A DNA stretch of 64,000 bases, from NCBI GenBank assembly GCA_002919305.1, contig PKFB01000022.1:124001-188000 (forward strand), in the 5' to 3' direction. The notes under the pieces were generated by a model that saw only the letters and a list, made by a program, of their open reading frames with translations, was not told the origin of the DNA and ran no database searches. The position numbers and the translations under genes were made by a program. Shown piece after piece: positions 25,762 through 33,660 of this stretch; the stretch's first letter is position 1; every line of letters starts with the position of its first letter. The stretch is from Actinomycetales bacterium. GTDB lineage: Bacteria; Actinomycetota; Actinomycetes; Mycobacteriales; Micromonosporaceae.

Positions 25762-26295
25762 ATGGGGAGGATCGTCAAGCAGGTCTCAGACAGTGTGACC
25801 AAGTACTACTGGTATCCAGGCGAGAAGACGGACTGGATACGCACCGCGATAGCGCTCGGTAGTGGAGCCGCGGTGGCCTTGGTCGTGGGCCTGCTGACTC
25901 GGAGCGGATTGTGGGCCGCAGTCCTGGGCACCTCCGTGACCGCAGCTGTCGCTGGAGTGCACCTTGGGAGGAAGGACACGATCGCGCTTCAGAACTTCCC
26001 CGACTTCATGGAGGCCCGTAGGGCCGCGGTCGCTGACACGGGCAAGCAGATGTGGCGCGCCCTGGTGAAGGGGTTCAGCATCGCTGCCGCTGCCGTGCTT
26101 GTGGTCAACATGCCCTCTGAAGGCTTCGTCTACGACTGGGTGCTGCCTGTCGTGCCGGCGATCGTCGGAACCCTGGCACACCAACTAGGCATGATCTACG
26201 AGCGGATGGCGCAGATGCCCAGCACTATGCCTGACGCTAAGGCTCGCACTCCCAAGGCTCGCCAGCTGGAGGTCGCTGGCAGCGCCAGCTCCTGA
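25762..26295 (+). CDS. Hypothetical membrane protein (four predicted helices)
   Basis: A 177-residue protein not recognised as a named family. The N-terminus GRIVKQVSDSVTKYYWYPGEKTDWIRT is amphipathic. Four hydrophobic stretches follow: AIALGSGAAVALVVGLL, LWAAVLGTSVTAAVAGV, FSIAAAAVLVVNM and VLPVVPAIVGTLAHQLG. A polar loop of about 30 residues (LGRKDTIALQNFPDFMEARR) lies between helices 2 and 3. The ATG at 25762 is preferred because GAGGTGG lies upstream; GTG at 25753 is possible. Confidence 0.65.
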   Translation: MGRIVKQVSDSVTKYYWYPGEKTDWIRTAIALGSGAAVALVVGLLTRSGLWAAVLGTSVTAAVAGVHLGRKDTIALQNFPDFMEARRAAVADTGKQMWRALVKGFSIAAAAVLVVNMPSEGFVYDWVLPVVPAIVGTLAHQLGMIYERMAQMPSTMPDAKARTPKARQLEVAGSASS

Positions 26296-26966
26296 GCCCG
26301 TCTGAGCGCGAGCGGTCCGCGTGGCTGTCTGACCCTCGGACGATGGCGCCCCGCCGCTTTCTCGGTGCGTCCGGTGTGCTGCTTCGCGGCTCCGTCTCCG
26401 CTGTGACGCTCCACCACGTGGCCTCATGGCAGGTGTACGCACGCAACGGAGCCAGCCTGGGGGATGCCGTCTAAGGGAGAGGACGGCGGACAGGGCAGAT
26501 CATGTCAGGCCATGTGCTGCCGCGGCGGCTGGACGGCGGCGTACACCGCTTTGTCTCCTGCTCAGCCGCCACACTGATCTCTGGGGTGGCGGCTGAGATA
26601 ACCGTCCACTGTCGACACTCTGAACGGTGAAGGCATGGGCGGACGGCATCGGATGTGGGCACTCGACACTGACGCCGCTTGGCGTGGTGGAAGCAGCGTT
26701 CCAGACGGAGGGTGGCTCACTTCTATATATCGACCACAATCGATCTTCGTCGGCGTGTCGGACGGCTCCGTAGGCGCCAGACAACGCCCGAGGAGTGGTC
26801 GCCTCTGAGACGTGGTTAAACGACGGCGTAGCTCACATCTCCGGTCGGTACCGGAGGTGCTTCCCGGCGGATGCTCAACGGAGCATGCTGCCATCAAACA
26901 CCATCACTGCGTCCCGGCGGCAGAGGCAGACAGGGCACCCCGCTGTAGCGATCCGGAGGGTATGGC
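26296..26966. other. 670-bp region without a recognisable gene
   Basis: All six frames were considered. Only short frames of biased, low-similarity composition are present, none with a family motif or a good ribosome site. There is one strong hairpin (26561-26597) and an AT-rich patch near 26720 (TTCTATATATCGACC). It may be a decayed gene or a regulatory or unclassified RNA locus. Confidence 0.5.
26561..26597. terminator. 12-bp perfect hairpin in the orphan region
   Basis: CTCAGCCGCCAC (26561-26572) and GTGGCGGCTGAG (26586-26597) form a perfect stem with a 13-nt loop. There is no T-tract. It could end transcription of the upstream membrane-protein gene. Confidence 0.45.
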
Positions 26967-26977
26967 GTGGAGGTGGC

Positions 26978-26983
26978 TACGCT
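26978..26983 (+). promoter_or_regulatory. -10-like box of map (leaderless start)
   Basis: TACGCT ends 7 nt before the map ATG at 26991. There is no Shine-Dalgarno, so a leaderless mRNA is likely. No convincing -35. Confidence 0.4.
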
Positions 26984-26990
26984 CACTGGT

Positions 26991-27848
26991 ATGACTGTCC
27001 GCGCACCGCTACGTCCTGGAAAACTCTCCCCCCGACGGGAGGTCCCTCCGCACATCCCCCGGCCGGAGTATGTCGGTAAGCCGGCCCCTCGCCGTTTCAC
27101 AGGCTCCGAGGTCAAAAGCTCAGAGATCATTGAACGGATGCGGATCGCCGGCAAAATCGCGGCGCAGGCTTTGGAGGTCACCGGGAAGCACGTGGCTCCA
27201 GGGGTGACCACGGATGAGTTGGACCGCATCGCCCACGAGTTCCTCTGCGATCACAACGCGTACCCGTCCACCCTGGGCTACCGCGGATTTCCCAAGTCCT
27301 GCTGTGTCTCTCTCAACGAGGTGATCTGCCACGGGATCCCGGATTCGACAGTGATTGAGGATGGTGACATCGTCAATATCGATATCACCGCCTACATTCA
27401 CGGAGTCCACGGTGACACCAACGCTACGTTCCTGGCCGGGAACGTCAGTGAAGAGGCACGGCTGTTGGTGGAGCGGACCCGAGAGGCGACCATGCGGGGC
27501 ATCCGCGCGGTGGCGCCGGGTAGGCCCCTCAACGCCATCGGACGTGTCATTGAGTCGTACGCCCGCCGCTTTGGTTACGGAGTGGTCCGTGACTTCACCG
27601 GACACGGAATCGGTGAGGTCTTTCATTCCGGTCTGTATGTGCCGCACTACGACCGGCCCGATCTGGACGTCATTATGGAGCCGGGAATGACTTTCACTAT
27701 TGAGCCGATGATCACTCTCGGCACCCATGAGTACGAGATTTGGGACGACGGCTGGACCGTGGTCACCAAGGATCGTCGGTGGACCGCACAGTTTGAGCAC
27801 ACCGTGCTGGTGACCGAGACCGGCTACGAGATCCTCACCCTCCCGTGA
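26991..27848 (+). CDS. map: Type I methionine aminopeptidase
   Basis: Removes N-terminal methionine from new proteins, 285 residues. The N-terminal extension [22 protein letters not shown] is the actinobacterial MetAP1c type. Metal ligands are seen in order: the Asp pair in [20 protein letters not shown], His in DFTGHGIG, Glu in TIEPM and Glu in [31 protein letters not shown] is the substrate-binding region. ATG at 26991 aligns with homologues; a GTG at 26967 is unlikely. The stop overlaps the next gene's GTG. Confidence 0.95.
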   Translation: MTVRAPLRPGKLSPRREVPPHIPRPEYVGKPAPRRFTGSEVKSSEIIERMRIAGKIAAQALEVTGKHVAPGVTTDELDRIAHEFLCDHNAYPSTLGYRGFPKSCCVSLNEVICHGIPDSTVIEDGDIVNIDITAYIHGVHGDTNATFLAGNVSEEARLLVERTREATMRGIRAVAPGRPLNAIGRVIESYARRFGYGVVRDFTGHGIGEVFHSGLYVPHYDRPDLDVIMEPGMTFTIEPMITLGTHEYEIWDDGWTVVTKDRRWTAQFEHTVLVTETGYEILTLP

Positions 27849-28579
27849 GGAACGCGATGGAGGGAAGAGACGAGCGGCCAGCCGCCCTCGATCCGGAACA
27901 TCACGCGGACGTGTCGGGCGGCTGGTTACGGCCGGCGGTCTTCGGCGCGATGGACGGGCTGGTGACCAACATTTCACTGATCGCCGGGGTAGGTGGCGGC
28001 GGCGCTTCCCGGCCGACCCTGATCCTGTCGGGGGTGGCCGGCATGGTGGCCGGCGCTATATCGATGGGGCTCGGTGAATATACCTCCGTGCGTACCCAGA
28101 ACGAACAGATAGCCGCGGAGGTGGCCAAGGAACGTCGGGAGTTAGAACGGCACCCCGAGGTCGAAATCCAGGAGCTGGCGGGGCTGTGGGAACGCAGAGG
28201 GCTCTCTCCGGACCTGGCGCGTCAGGTGGCCGAGGCGGTAGCCCGCGATCCCGAGGAGGCGCTGCGGGTGCACGCCCGGGAGGAGTTAGGGATCGATCCC
28301 GACGACACGCCCAGCCCGTGGTGGGCCGCGTTCTCCTCGTTCCTGTGTTTCACGATCGGCGCGGTCATTCCATTACTGCCGTACCTGCTGGGTTTCAGTG
28401 AGTTATGGCTGGCCCTGGCGGTGGGAGGCATTGGACTGTTCACGGCGGGGGCGCTGGTGGCCCGCTGGACCCGACGCCATTGGTGGAGCAGCGGGCTGCG
28501 ACAACTGATCCTGGGTGGGCTGGCCGCCGGCGCCACGTATCTGATCGGTCATCTCATCGGGGTAAACGGCATAGCGTGA
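27845..28579 (+). CDS. VIT1/CCC1-family Fe/Mn transporter
   Basis: A 244-residue membrane transporter of the vacuolar iron transporter family. The signature [19 protein letters not shown] in helix 1 and [21 protein letters not shown] in helix 2 are clear, including the conserved Asp and Glu metal-path residues. A cytosolic helical domain ([20 protein letters not shown]) with acidic residues follows, then three C-terminal helices. Start GTG at 27845 overlaps map by 4 bp; ATG at 27857 is possible. Convergent with the nucleotidyltransferase-like gene. Confidence 0.9.
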   Translation: MRNAMEGRDERPAALDPEHHADVSGGWLRPAVFGAMDGLVTNISLIAGVGGGGASRPTLILSGVAGMVAGAISMGLGEYTSVRTQNEQIAAEVAKERRELERHPEVEIQELAGLWERRGLSPDLARQVAEAVARDPEEALRVHAREELGIDPDDTPSPWWAAFSSFLCFTIGAVIPLLPYLLGFSELWLALAVGGIGLFTAGALVARWTRRHWWSSGLRQLILGGLAAGATYLIGHLIGVNGIA

Positions 28580-28624
28580 CCGCACGGAGCGGTGTGGTGG
28601 AGGGGCGACGGCCGAGAACAGGAA

Positions 28625-29338
28625 TCACATCAGCAGTTCATCCACACTGCTGTCGACAGGTCGGCCGTGGCGCGCCAGCTCCGCGGCCTGTGCCTGCAAC
28701 CGGGCTTTTACGTCCTCGATGTGGGCCCGCGTCAACCCGGTTCGGCGTACCGCGTCGACGGCGTTCTTGAAGTAGGTACGCGTCAACAGCCCATCCACCA
28801 CCGCTGTGGCGATTCTGGCCTGACCGAGGACCAGGAGCGCTCCATCGGTGTCGTACCGCTCTGCCAGCCGATACGCCTGAGTGGCCAGCCGCCAGGCGTC
28901 GTACCACGCGTCGCGGGCCAACATCACAAACTCCCGACACCCCGCCTCCGCCAGGCGGGCCAGGTGGGTGTCGCGGAGTCGGTCGTGCCAGCCGTCAGGG
29001 TCGTACAACGGATAGCAGGCCAGGTACCGGTTCGCGGTCAATGGCCAGGAGGGGGACAGGGTACGCGCCCGCCGCAGGTATTCCTTCGCAGTGATGACGT
29101 CCATGTCGACAAGAACCCCGTCGATCCGACGCGTGGCGGGTCGGGGGCCGACAGCGGCTTGATAGGTCACCACAACCAGCCGGACGTCTCCGGCTCCGTC
29201 ATCGTCGCCGTAACAGCCATGGAGTCCGATCGCGAGGACGGCAGTGGGCCAACGGCGCCGCACCACCTCAGCCACATATTCGGCGACCTGCTGACGGGGA
29301 TCAGCAACGGAGGAAGCGGAGCCGGTCACGACGCCCAT
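28625..29338 (-). CDS. Nucleotidyltransferase-like protein
   Basis: A 237-residue protein. The N-terminal half looks like a minimal nucleotidyltransferase: AVLAIGLHGCYGDDDGAGDVRLVVV stands where GSxxxG...DxD is expected, and IDGVLVDMDVI provides a third acidic strand. The usual GS is HGC and the first DxD is reduced to DVR, so activity is uncertain. The C-terminal helical half (YDAWRLATQAYRLAERYDTDGALLVLGQARIATAVV) resembles HEPN/substrate-binding domains. ATG at 29338 is preferred; an earlier start at 29449 would add 37 unconserved residues. The short palindrome GCGAC-AA-GTCGC lies just upstream. Confidence 0.6.
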   Translation of the reverse strand: MGVVTGSASSVADPRQQVAEYVAEVVRRRWPTAVLAIGLHGCYGDDDGAGDVRLVVVTYQAAVGPRPATRRIDGVLVDMDVITAKEYLRRARTLSPSWPLTANRYLACYPLYDPDGWHDRLRDTHLARLAEAGCREFVMLARDAWYDAWRLATQAYRLAERYDTDGALLVLGQARIATAVVDGLLTRTYFKNAVDAVRRTGLTRAHIEDVKARLQAQAAELARHGRPVDSSVDELLM

Positions 29339-29811
29339 TGTGCGACAAGTCGCGCATGGGCTGCCCGCCTCCTGCTGCGGCTTCCTACCCAGCTGGGAAT
29401 CGGCGTGGCCTCGAGGGATCACAGAGTCGATGACAGACGGTAACGGCATGATCGGCGAAAATCTGTGGGTGTGCCTACGAGCAGCTCGAAATGAGATATC
29501 GCTCTCAGTCCCTGGGGCGGTCGGCGTCGGCGGCGCCTTGAGCCCATTTATCCGTATCGCGGGTGGAGGTTGATCCGTGTCAGGCTGTGTACCCTGCGAT
29601 CACGCCCCGCTCAACATGATCCGCATGAGTCGTCGGAGCCAGAGCCTGACCGTGGCGGGTACCGGGGCGATCAGATCGGGCTTACGAAGCACCCCTTAAT
29701 CGGGGTGTGTAAGGGGATGATCAGGGGTTTTCACCGAGGGCACGGGGCTGAAGCGCCGATAAGCTCGATGCTGTACCACCGAAGACCGGTCGTTAGGGAG
29801 AGGCGGAGATC
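29339..29811. other. Intergenic region with RNA-like structure
   Basis: About 470 bp between divergent genes. From 29579 onward there are several perfect complementary segments (see the ncRNA candidate). The first 120 bp form the upstream region of the nucleotidyltransferase-like gene. Confidence 0.5.
29579..29713 (+). ncRNA. Candidate structured leader RNA (possible pseudoknot)
   Basis: Complementary pairs are GTCAGGCT (29579-29586)/AGCCTGAC (29643-29650), GTACCC (29589-29594)/GGGTAC (29657-29662) and CGCCCC (29603-29608)/GGGGCG (29664-29669). These cross one another, so they would form a pseudoknot or alternative folds. A nested hairpin follows: CTTAC/GTAAG outside CACCCC-TTAATC-GGGGTG (29681-29713). 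It ends 98 nt before the start of the 71-residue membrane protein. I do not recognise a known riboswitch class. Confidence 0.35.
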
Positions 29812-30027
29812 ATGAACAGACTGCCGTGGTGGCTGACCTGGCTCGTGCTGCCCGCGGTCGTGCTGGTGGTGGCCGGTTGGGTGGTGGTCCAGGTGCTCCA
29901 GGCCTTGCTGGGGTTGGCGTTTTACCTCATAGTCGGTGCCTTGGCGGTGGGTGGCGCCTGGATGCTCTACACCAAGTCCCGGCAGCGGCTGACCGGTCGG
30001 GGATCGCGTTCATCGCTTCCGCACTAG
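29812..30027 (+). CDS. Small membrane protein, 71 residues
   Basis: Two adjacent hydrophobic segments (LVLPAVVLVVAGWVVVQVLQ and LLGLAFYLIVGALAVGGAWML) followed by a basic tail TKSRQRLTGRGSRS, giving a hairpin topology with the tail probably cytoplasmic. No family recognised. AGGGAGAGGCGGAG lies just upstream of the ATG, so translation is well supported. A T-tailed terminator follows at 30102. Confidence 0.65.
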   Translation: MNRLPWWLTWLVLPAVVLVVAGWVVVQVLQALLGLAFYLIVGALAVGGAWMLYTKSRQRLTGRGSRSSLPH

Positions 30028-30101
30028 GACTCACCAGGACTGCGATTCGGGTGCGTCAGGTGAGGTGCGGCTGATGTGCGGCCCACCGGTCGCCGCGTCG
30101 G

Positions 30102-30121
30102 CCCCACCAGTGGGGACTTTT
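30102..30121 (+). terminator. Rho-independent terminator
   Basis: CCCCAC-CA-GTGGGG (30102-30115) followed by ACTTTT. It lies after the 71-residue gene and before the convergent DUF4439 gene. Confidence 0.65.
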
Positions 30122-30179
30122 GATGGGATGCCCGAGCGGCACGTCAGGCCCAGTAGGCAACACCCGTTGGGCTACCCAC

Positions 30180-30602
30180 CTACTCGATCTTGCCTGGGAA
30201 AGGCACCGTAGCGGGCCTACCAGCGGCCTGACGCCAGTGGCTGGCGCGTGTCGCACAGTCGATCAGGGCATCGAGGGCAAATTCCCGATCGCTGTCGACG
30301 GTGTCACTGAGTGCGGCGCGCCAAGCGGCGGCGGTCCGCTCCTCCAGTTCGATGGCCAGCTGGATAGCGCTGGCCCCGTCGGTGACCTCAGGCAGTTCGT
30401 ATGTCGGTTCCGCCGGTGGCGGAGTCTGTCCCGCCGTCTCCAGACGGAGCAGAAGGGCGTCCCGTCGGTCTCGGTGCGCCTGTTCGGCCGCTACCCCCTC
30501 TGAACGGAGCGCGTTGGGCAGGTGAGCGCCCACCATGCCGTATCCGAAGATGGCCGCATGCTCTGCGGCGAGGACCGTACTCAGTCGCTCCTCGGCGGTC
30601 AT
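30180..30602 (-). CDS. DUF4439 ferritin-like protein
   Basis: A 140-residue helical protein of the DUF4439 ferritin-like family: LSTVLAAEHAAIFGYGMVGAHLP is helix 1 with an EH pair, AHRDRRDALLLRLE is helix 2, and IQLAIELEERTAAAWRAAL and CATRASHWRQAAG complete the bundle. The Glu/His set could bind a di-metal centre, but that is inference. Its ATG overlaps by 4 bp the stop of the lipoprotein gene upstream, so the two form an operon. DUF4439 genes lie beside rimP in many actinomycetes. Confidence 0.85.
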   Translation of the reverse strand: MTAEERLSTVLAAEHAAIFGYGMVGAHLPNALRSEGVAAEQAHRDRRDALLLRLETAGQTPPPAEPTYELPEVTDGASAIQLAIELEERTAAAWRAALSDTVDSDREFALDALIDCATRASHWRQAAGRPATVPFPGKIE

Positions 30603-31132
30603 GTCAACGCCTCCAGATGGGTCACTCGGCAGGCGGCGATTGAACCGAGCAGCGGGGCATAGACGCCTTCATCGGCCAGGCAGGCCGCGCGGGCCGCTCG
30701 TACCCCCTCCTCCTCCGCGGCACGGAGCTCTTGCAGCGCTGTGGCCGCGTCAGTGGGGGACGGAGCGAGGGTTTCCGACGTGCTTGGGGGTATTGAGGCA
30801 CCGACCGACGAGCCGGAGGGCAGCACCACGGACGGAGCTACTCGCCGCAGCTCAGTCAGATGCGCGTGATGATTGGCCAGCAGAGGTTCCAGCCGCTGGG
30901 ACAGGTCGGGGTGCGCAGACAGGACAGCGGTGTATTGCGTGACCAGCATGTCGGTGCCCAGCACGATCGGTTCCAGGGGATGTGGTGACTGAACGGTCGC
31001 CGATTCGTTCCCTTGGCAGGCGGTAACGCCGAGAACGAGCGCTCCGAGTCCGGCGCGTAACAGGGTCCGACGACGGGTGTGGAAAGTAAGACGGGGAGCG
31101 ATGCGCCAGTCAGTCGTTGGTTCCATCACCAT
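30599..31132 (-). CDS. Putative lipoprotein, partner of DUF4439
   Basis: A 177-residue protein with a Tat-like, lipoprotein-type signal: TRRRTLLRAGLGALVLGVTAC, where VTAC (around residue 39) is the lipobox. The mature part is helical, with HPDLSQRLEPLLANHHAHLTELRRV and ALQELRAAEEEGVRAARAACLADEGVYAPLLGSIAACRVTHLEAL, which resembles a degenerate ferritin-like bundle. It is translationally coupled to the DUF4439 gene. Export as an anchored lipoprotein is inferred from the signal; the function is unknown. Confidence 0.8.
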   Translation of the reverse strand: MVMEPTTDWRIAPRLTFHTRRRTLLRAGLGALVLGVTACQGNESATVQSPHPLEPIVLGTDMLVTQYTAVLSAHPDLSQRLEPLLANHHAHLTELRRVAPSVVLPSGSSVGASIPPSTSETLAPSPTDAATALQELRAAEEEGVRAARAACLADEGVYAPLLGSIAACRVTHLEALT

Positions 31133-31367
31133 CTATTGATGTCTCCCCATAGGGCGCTGGTTGCCTTCGCCGGCACAGCACCTTACTGGGCGGATGGCGA
31201 AGGAGGACAACCAGGATCAACTCAACGGAGCCGAAGGCCAAGCGGGGGATCCACCGAACGGGAGCCGTATGGGGTAAGACATGAGAGAAAGCGAGCGGAC
31301 ACACGGTGATGTATGGAATCCCTGCGGCTCGCCCGCGTCCTGTCGTGGCCGTGGTGAGATTGCAGGT

Positions 31368-31373
31368 TACGCT
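31368..31373 (+). promoter_or_regulatory. -10-like box upstream of rimP
   Basis: TACGCT at 31368-31373, identical to the boxes before map and rimO, but here about 64 nt before the start codon, leaving a short leader. The rest of the 31133-31437 gap shows nothing notable. Confidence 0.3.
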
Positions 31374-31437
31374 CACGAAGTGACCACGGCGGTACCCGCG
31401 GCCGGGGTGACGTGACAACTACAGGAGGTAGCGGATC

Positions 31438-31983
31438 ATGGCGCAGCGTGGTCGTGCTGGCGCTTCATCCGGTATGGCCGGCCAGCGGGAGCGCCTGCGC
31501 GGCGTAATTGAGCCCGTGGTCAATTCCTACGCATACGATCTGGAAGATCTCAAAGTCTCGCGCGTTGGCCGTCGTATCCGTCTTCAGGTTGTCATCGATG
31601 GCGATGACGGGGTGGATATGGAGGCCGTGGCGCGGGTGGCCCGGGGTGTCTCGACCGCGCTCGACGAGGAAGAGGAAACCGGGGCGCCGCTGTTCGCCGG
31701 GAATCCGTACGACCTGGAGGTCAGCTCTCCAGGGGTGGACCGTCCTCTTACCCAGCCTCGACACTGGCGGCGCAACGTGGGACGGCTGGTGCGGGTACGC
31801 GCGGCCGACACCACCGTGACCGGGCGCATCCTGGCGGCGTCGGACTCCGGCGTGGTGCTGGACGTGAACGGGCTAAAGCGTGAGGTGCCCTACTCCGAGC
31901 TGGGACCCGGCAAGATTCAGATCGAGTTCAGCAGGCCCGGAGCCGATGATGAAGAACCAGGCCAGGGCAAGGAGGAGGCATGA
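31438..31983 (+). CDS. rimP: Ribosome maturation factor RimP
   Basis: Assists 30S assembly; 181 residues. The N-terminal domain has [35 protein letters not shown] and [15 protein letters not shown], followed by the typical [14 protein letters not shown] and an Sm-like C-terminal domain ([35 protein letters not shown]). Start ATG has AGGAGG 9 bp upstream. Stop overlaps the nusA ATG by 4 bp, the conserved rimP-nusA arrangement. Confidence 0.96.
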   Translation: MAQRGRAGASSGMAGQRERLRGVIEPVVNSYAYDLEDLKVSRVGRRIRLQVVIDGDDGVDMEAVARVARGVSTALDEEEETGAPLFAGNPYDLEVSSPGVDRPLTQPRHWRRNVGRLVRVRAADTTVTGRILAASDSGVVLDVNGLKREVPYSELGPGKIQIEFSRPGADDEEPGQGKEEA

Positions 31984-33008
31984 ACATCGACTTGGCCGCC
32001 CTCCGCGCGCTTGAGCGCGAGCGCGACATCCCCTTCGACACGATTCTGTCGGCGATCGAGACCGCGCTGCTGACGGCGTACCGGCACACCGAGGGGGCCT
32101 ACCCCCACGCTCGTGTGGAGATCGACCGGAAGAGCGGAGCCGCGGCGGTGTACGCCCAGGAGCTCGATGAAGAGGGCAATGTAGCGCGGGAGTGGGATGA
32201 CACCCCGCATGACTTCGGGCGGATCGCCGCGATGACCGCCAAGCAAGTCATCCTGCAGCGGCTTCGGGAGGCGACCGACGAGGTCAACTACGGGGAGTAC
32301 GCCGGTAAGGATGGTGATCTTGTCACGGGGACCATCCAGGCCCACGAGGCTCGGGCCGAGAAGGGCATTGTGGTGGTCGACCTGGGCAAGGTCGAAGGGC
32401 TGCTGCCCCCCTCTGAGCAGGTGCCGGGCGAGCTGTATGAGCACGGTCAGCGGATTCGCTGCATCGTGGTCCACGTGTCCAAGGGGTTCCGCGGTCCTCA
32501 GATCACGCTGTCGCGCTCCCATCCGAACCTGGTCCGGAAGCTGTTCGCCCTCGAGGTCCCGGAGATCGCCGACGGCACCGTAGAGATCGCGGCGATCGCC
32601 CGAGAGGCCGGACACCGTACCAAGATCGCTGTGCGTTCGAACGTTCCGGGTGTCAACCCCAAGGGCGCCTGCATCGGACCAATGGGAACCCGGGTGCGCG
32701 CGGTGATGAGCGAGCTCAACGGCGAGAAAATCGACATTGTCGACTGGTCGGACGACCCTGCCACATTCGTGGCTAACGCGTTGTCTCCCGCTAAGGCGTT
32801 GAGGGTGGAGGTCGTGGATCCGGTGGCGCGGATGGCGCGCGTGATCGTGCCTGACTTCCGACTCTCCCTCGCGATCGGCCGGGAGGGGCAGAACGCGCGA
32901 CTGGCAGCTCGACTGACCGGTTGGCGTATAGACATCCGTTCAGATACCGACGAGACTGTCAGCCGTGCGGTGCCGGGGGAGGCTGGGGCAGCCAGTACCG
33001 GCGCCTAA
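31980..33008 (+). CDS. nusA: Transcription termination/antitermination factor NusA
   Basis: RNA polymerase-bound elongation factor, 342 residues, the usual actinobacterial length without the C-terminal acidic repeats. The N-terminal RNAP-binding domain begins [34 protein letters not shown]. The S1 domain spans about 115-185 ([20 protein letters not shown]), followed by two KH domains ([41 protein letters not shown]). Confidence 0.97.
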   Translation: MNIDLAALRALERERDIPFDTILSAIETALLTAYRHTEGAYPHARVEIDRKSGAAAVYAQELDEEGNVAREWDDTPHDFGRIAAMTAKQVILQRLREATDEVNYGEYAGKDGDLVTGTIQAHEARAEKGIVVVDLGKVEGLLPPSEQVPGELYEHGQRIRCIVVHVSKGFRGPQITLSRSHPNLVRKLFALEVPEIADGTVEIAAIAREAGHRTKIAVRSNVPGVNPKGACIGPMGTRVRAVMSELNGEKIDIVDWSDDPATFVANALSPAKALRVEVVDPVARMARVIVPDFRLSLAIGREGQNARLAARLTGWRIDIRSDTDETVSRAVPGEAGAASTGA

Positions 33009-33204
33009 CCTACCGGTGTGGCGCGCATAGCGTGCCGTTCCGGCAGCCTGATACGACGGTCAAGGTCATCTGGCCATAAATTGGAATGGGATTCCATCCC
33101 GGTGACCGCCTCCCCGGGCCGGATTGGCGTGTCACCACCACTTTTTGACCTTGACCACTCACCGGCGACGTTCGGGGACCGCACACGAGAGGGTAAGCTT
33201 GACC

Positions 33205-33549
33205 GTGGCACGTCGTACGCCTCCGGTCCGCATGTGTGTGGGCTGCCGGAGACGTGCGCCCGCCTCCGATCTGCTGCGTGTCGTCGCGGTTGGGCACACT
33301 TTGGTGCCTGATCCCGATCGCACGCGGCCGGGGAGGGGTGCGAACCTACACCCTGATCCGGCCTGCCTCGCGCTGGCGGAGCGTCGTCGCGCCTTCGGGC
33401 GCGCTCTGCGCTTGACCGGTATCGAAGGTGCCAACCTTGATACCGGGGTGCTAGTCGACTATGTGCGACGGGGTCATGCGCGGCAACAGGCGGCGACGGT
33501 CGGAAACACCGATGATGTGGCTGGCAGGCCACATCCGGACCAGAACTAG
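33205..33549 (+). CDS. ylxR: YlxR/RnpM family RNA-binding protein
   Basis: A 114-residue DUF448 protein between nusA and infB, the conserved position. PVRMCVGCRRRAPASDLLRVV is the signature. In Bacillus the homologue binds RNase P RNA and lowers its activity (RnpM). The C-terminal half (ACLALAERRRAFGRALRLTG) is the usual helix. GTG at 33205 is chosen: GAGAGGG lies about 10 bp upstream, and starts at 33124 give a non-family N-terminus. The 196-bp nusA-ylxR gap contains the hairpin TGGAAT-GGG-ATTCCA (33082-33096). Confidence 0.9.
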   Translation: MARRTPPVRMCVGCRRRAPASDLLRVVAVGHTLVPDPDRTRPGRGANLHPDPACLALAERRRAFGRALRLTGIEGANLDTGVLVDYVRRGHARQQAATVGNTDDVAGRPHPDQN

Positions 33550-33613
33550 GTAGGTCGACCGACATGAGCACACGATGAAGTCACTGCGATGAGCAGGCTT
33601 CTAGTGCACGAGT

Positions 33614-33645
33614 GAGGTCGTGCGGGTCACCTGCCCGCCGACCTC
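33614..33645 (+). promoter_or_regulatory. Strong hairpin just before the infB ribosome site
   Basis: GAGGTCG (33614-33620) plus GCGGG (33622-33626) pair with CCCGC (33634-33638) plus CGACCTC (33639-33645): 12 bp with a single bulged T. The infB GAGGAG (33651-33656) begins 6 nt later. Terminator, attenuator or translational control element. Confidence 0.5.
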
Positions 33646-33660
33646 GGGATGAGGAGTGCA

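Noticed and set aside
26562-26897. 111-codon minus-strand frame in the orphan region
   Set aside because: Composition is non-protein-like and nothing matches; treated as non-coding.
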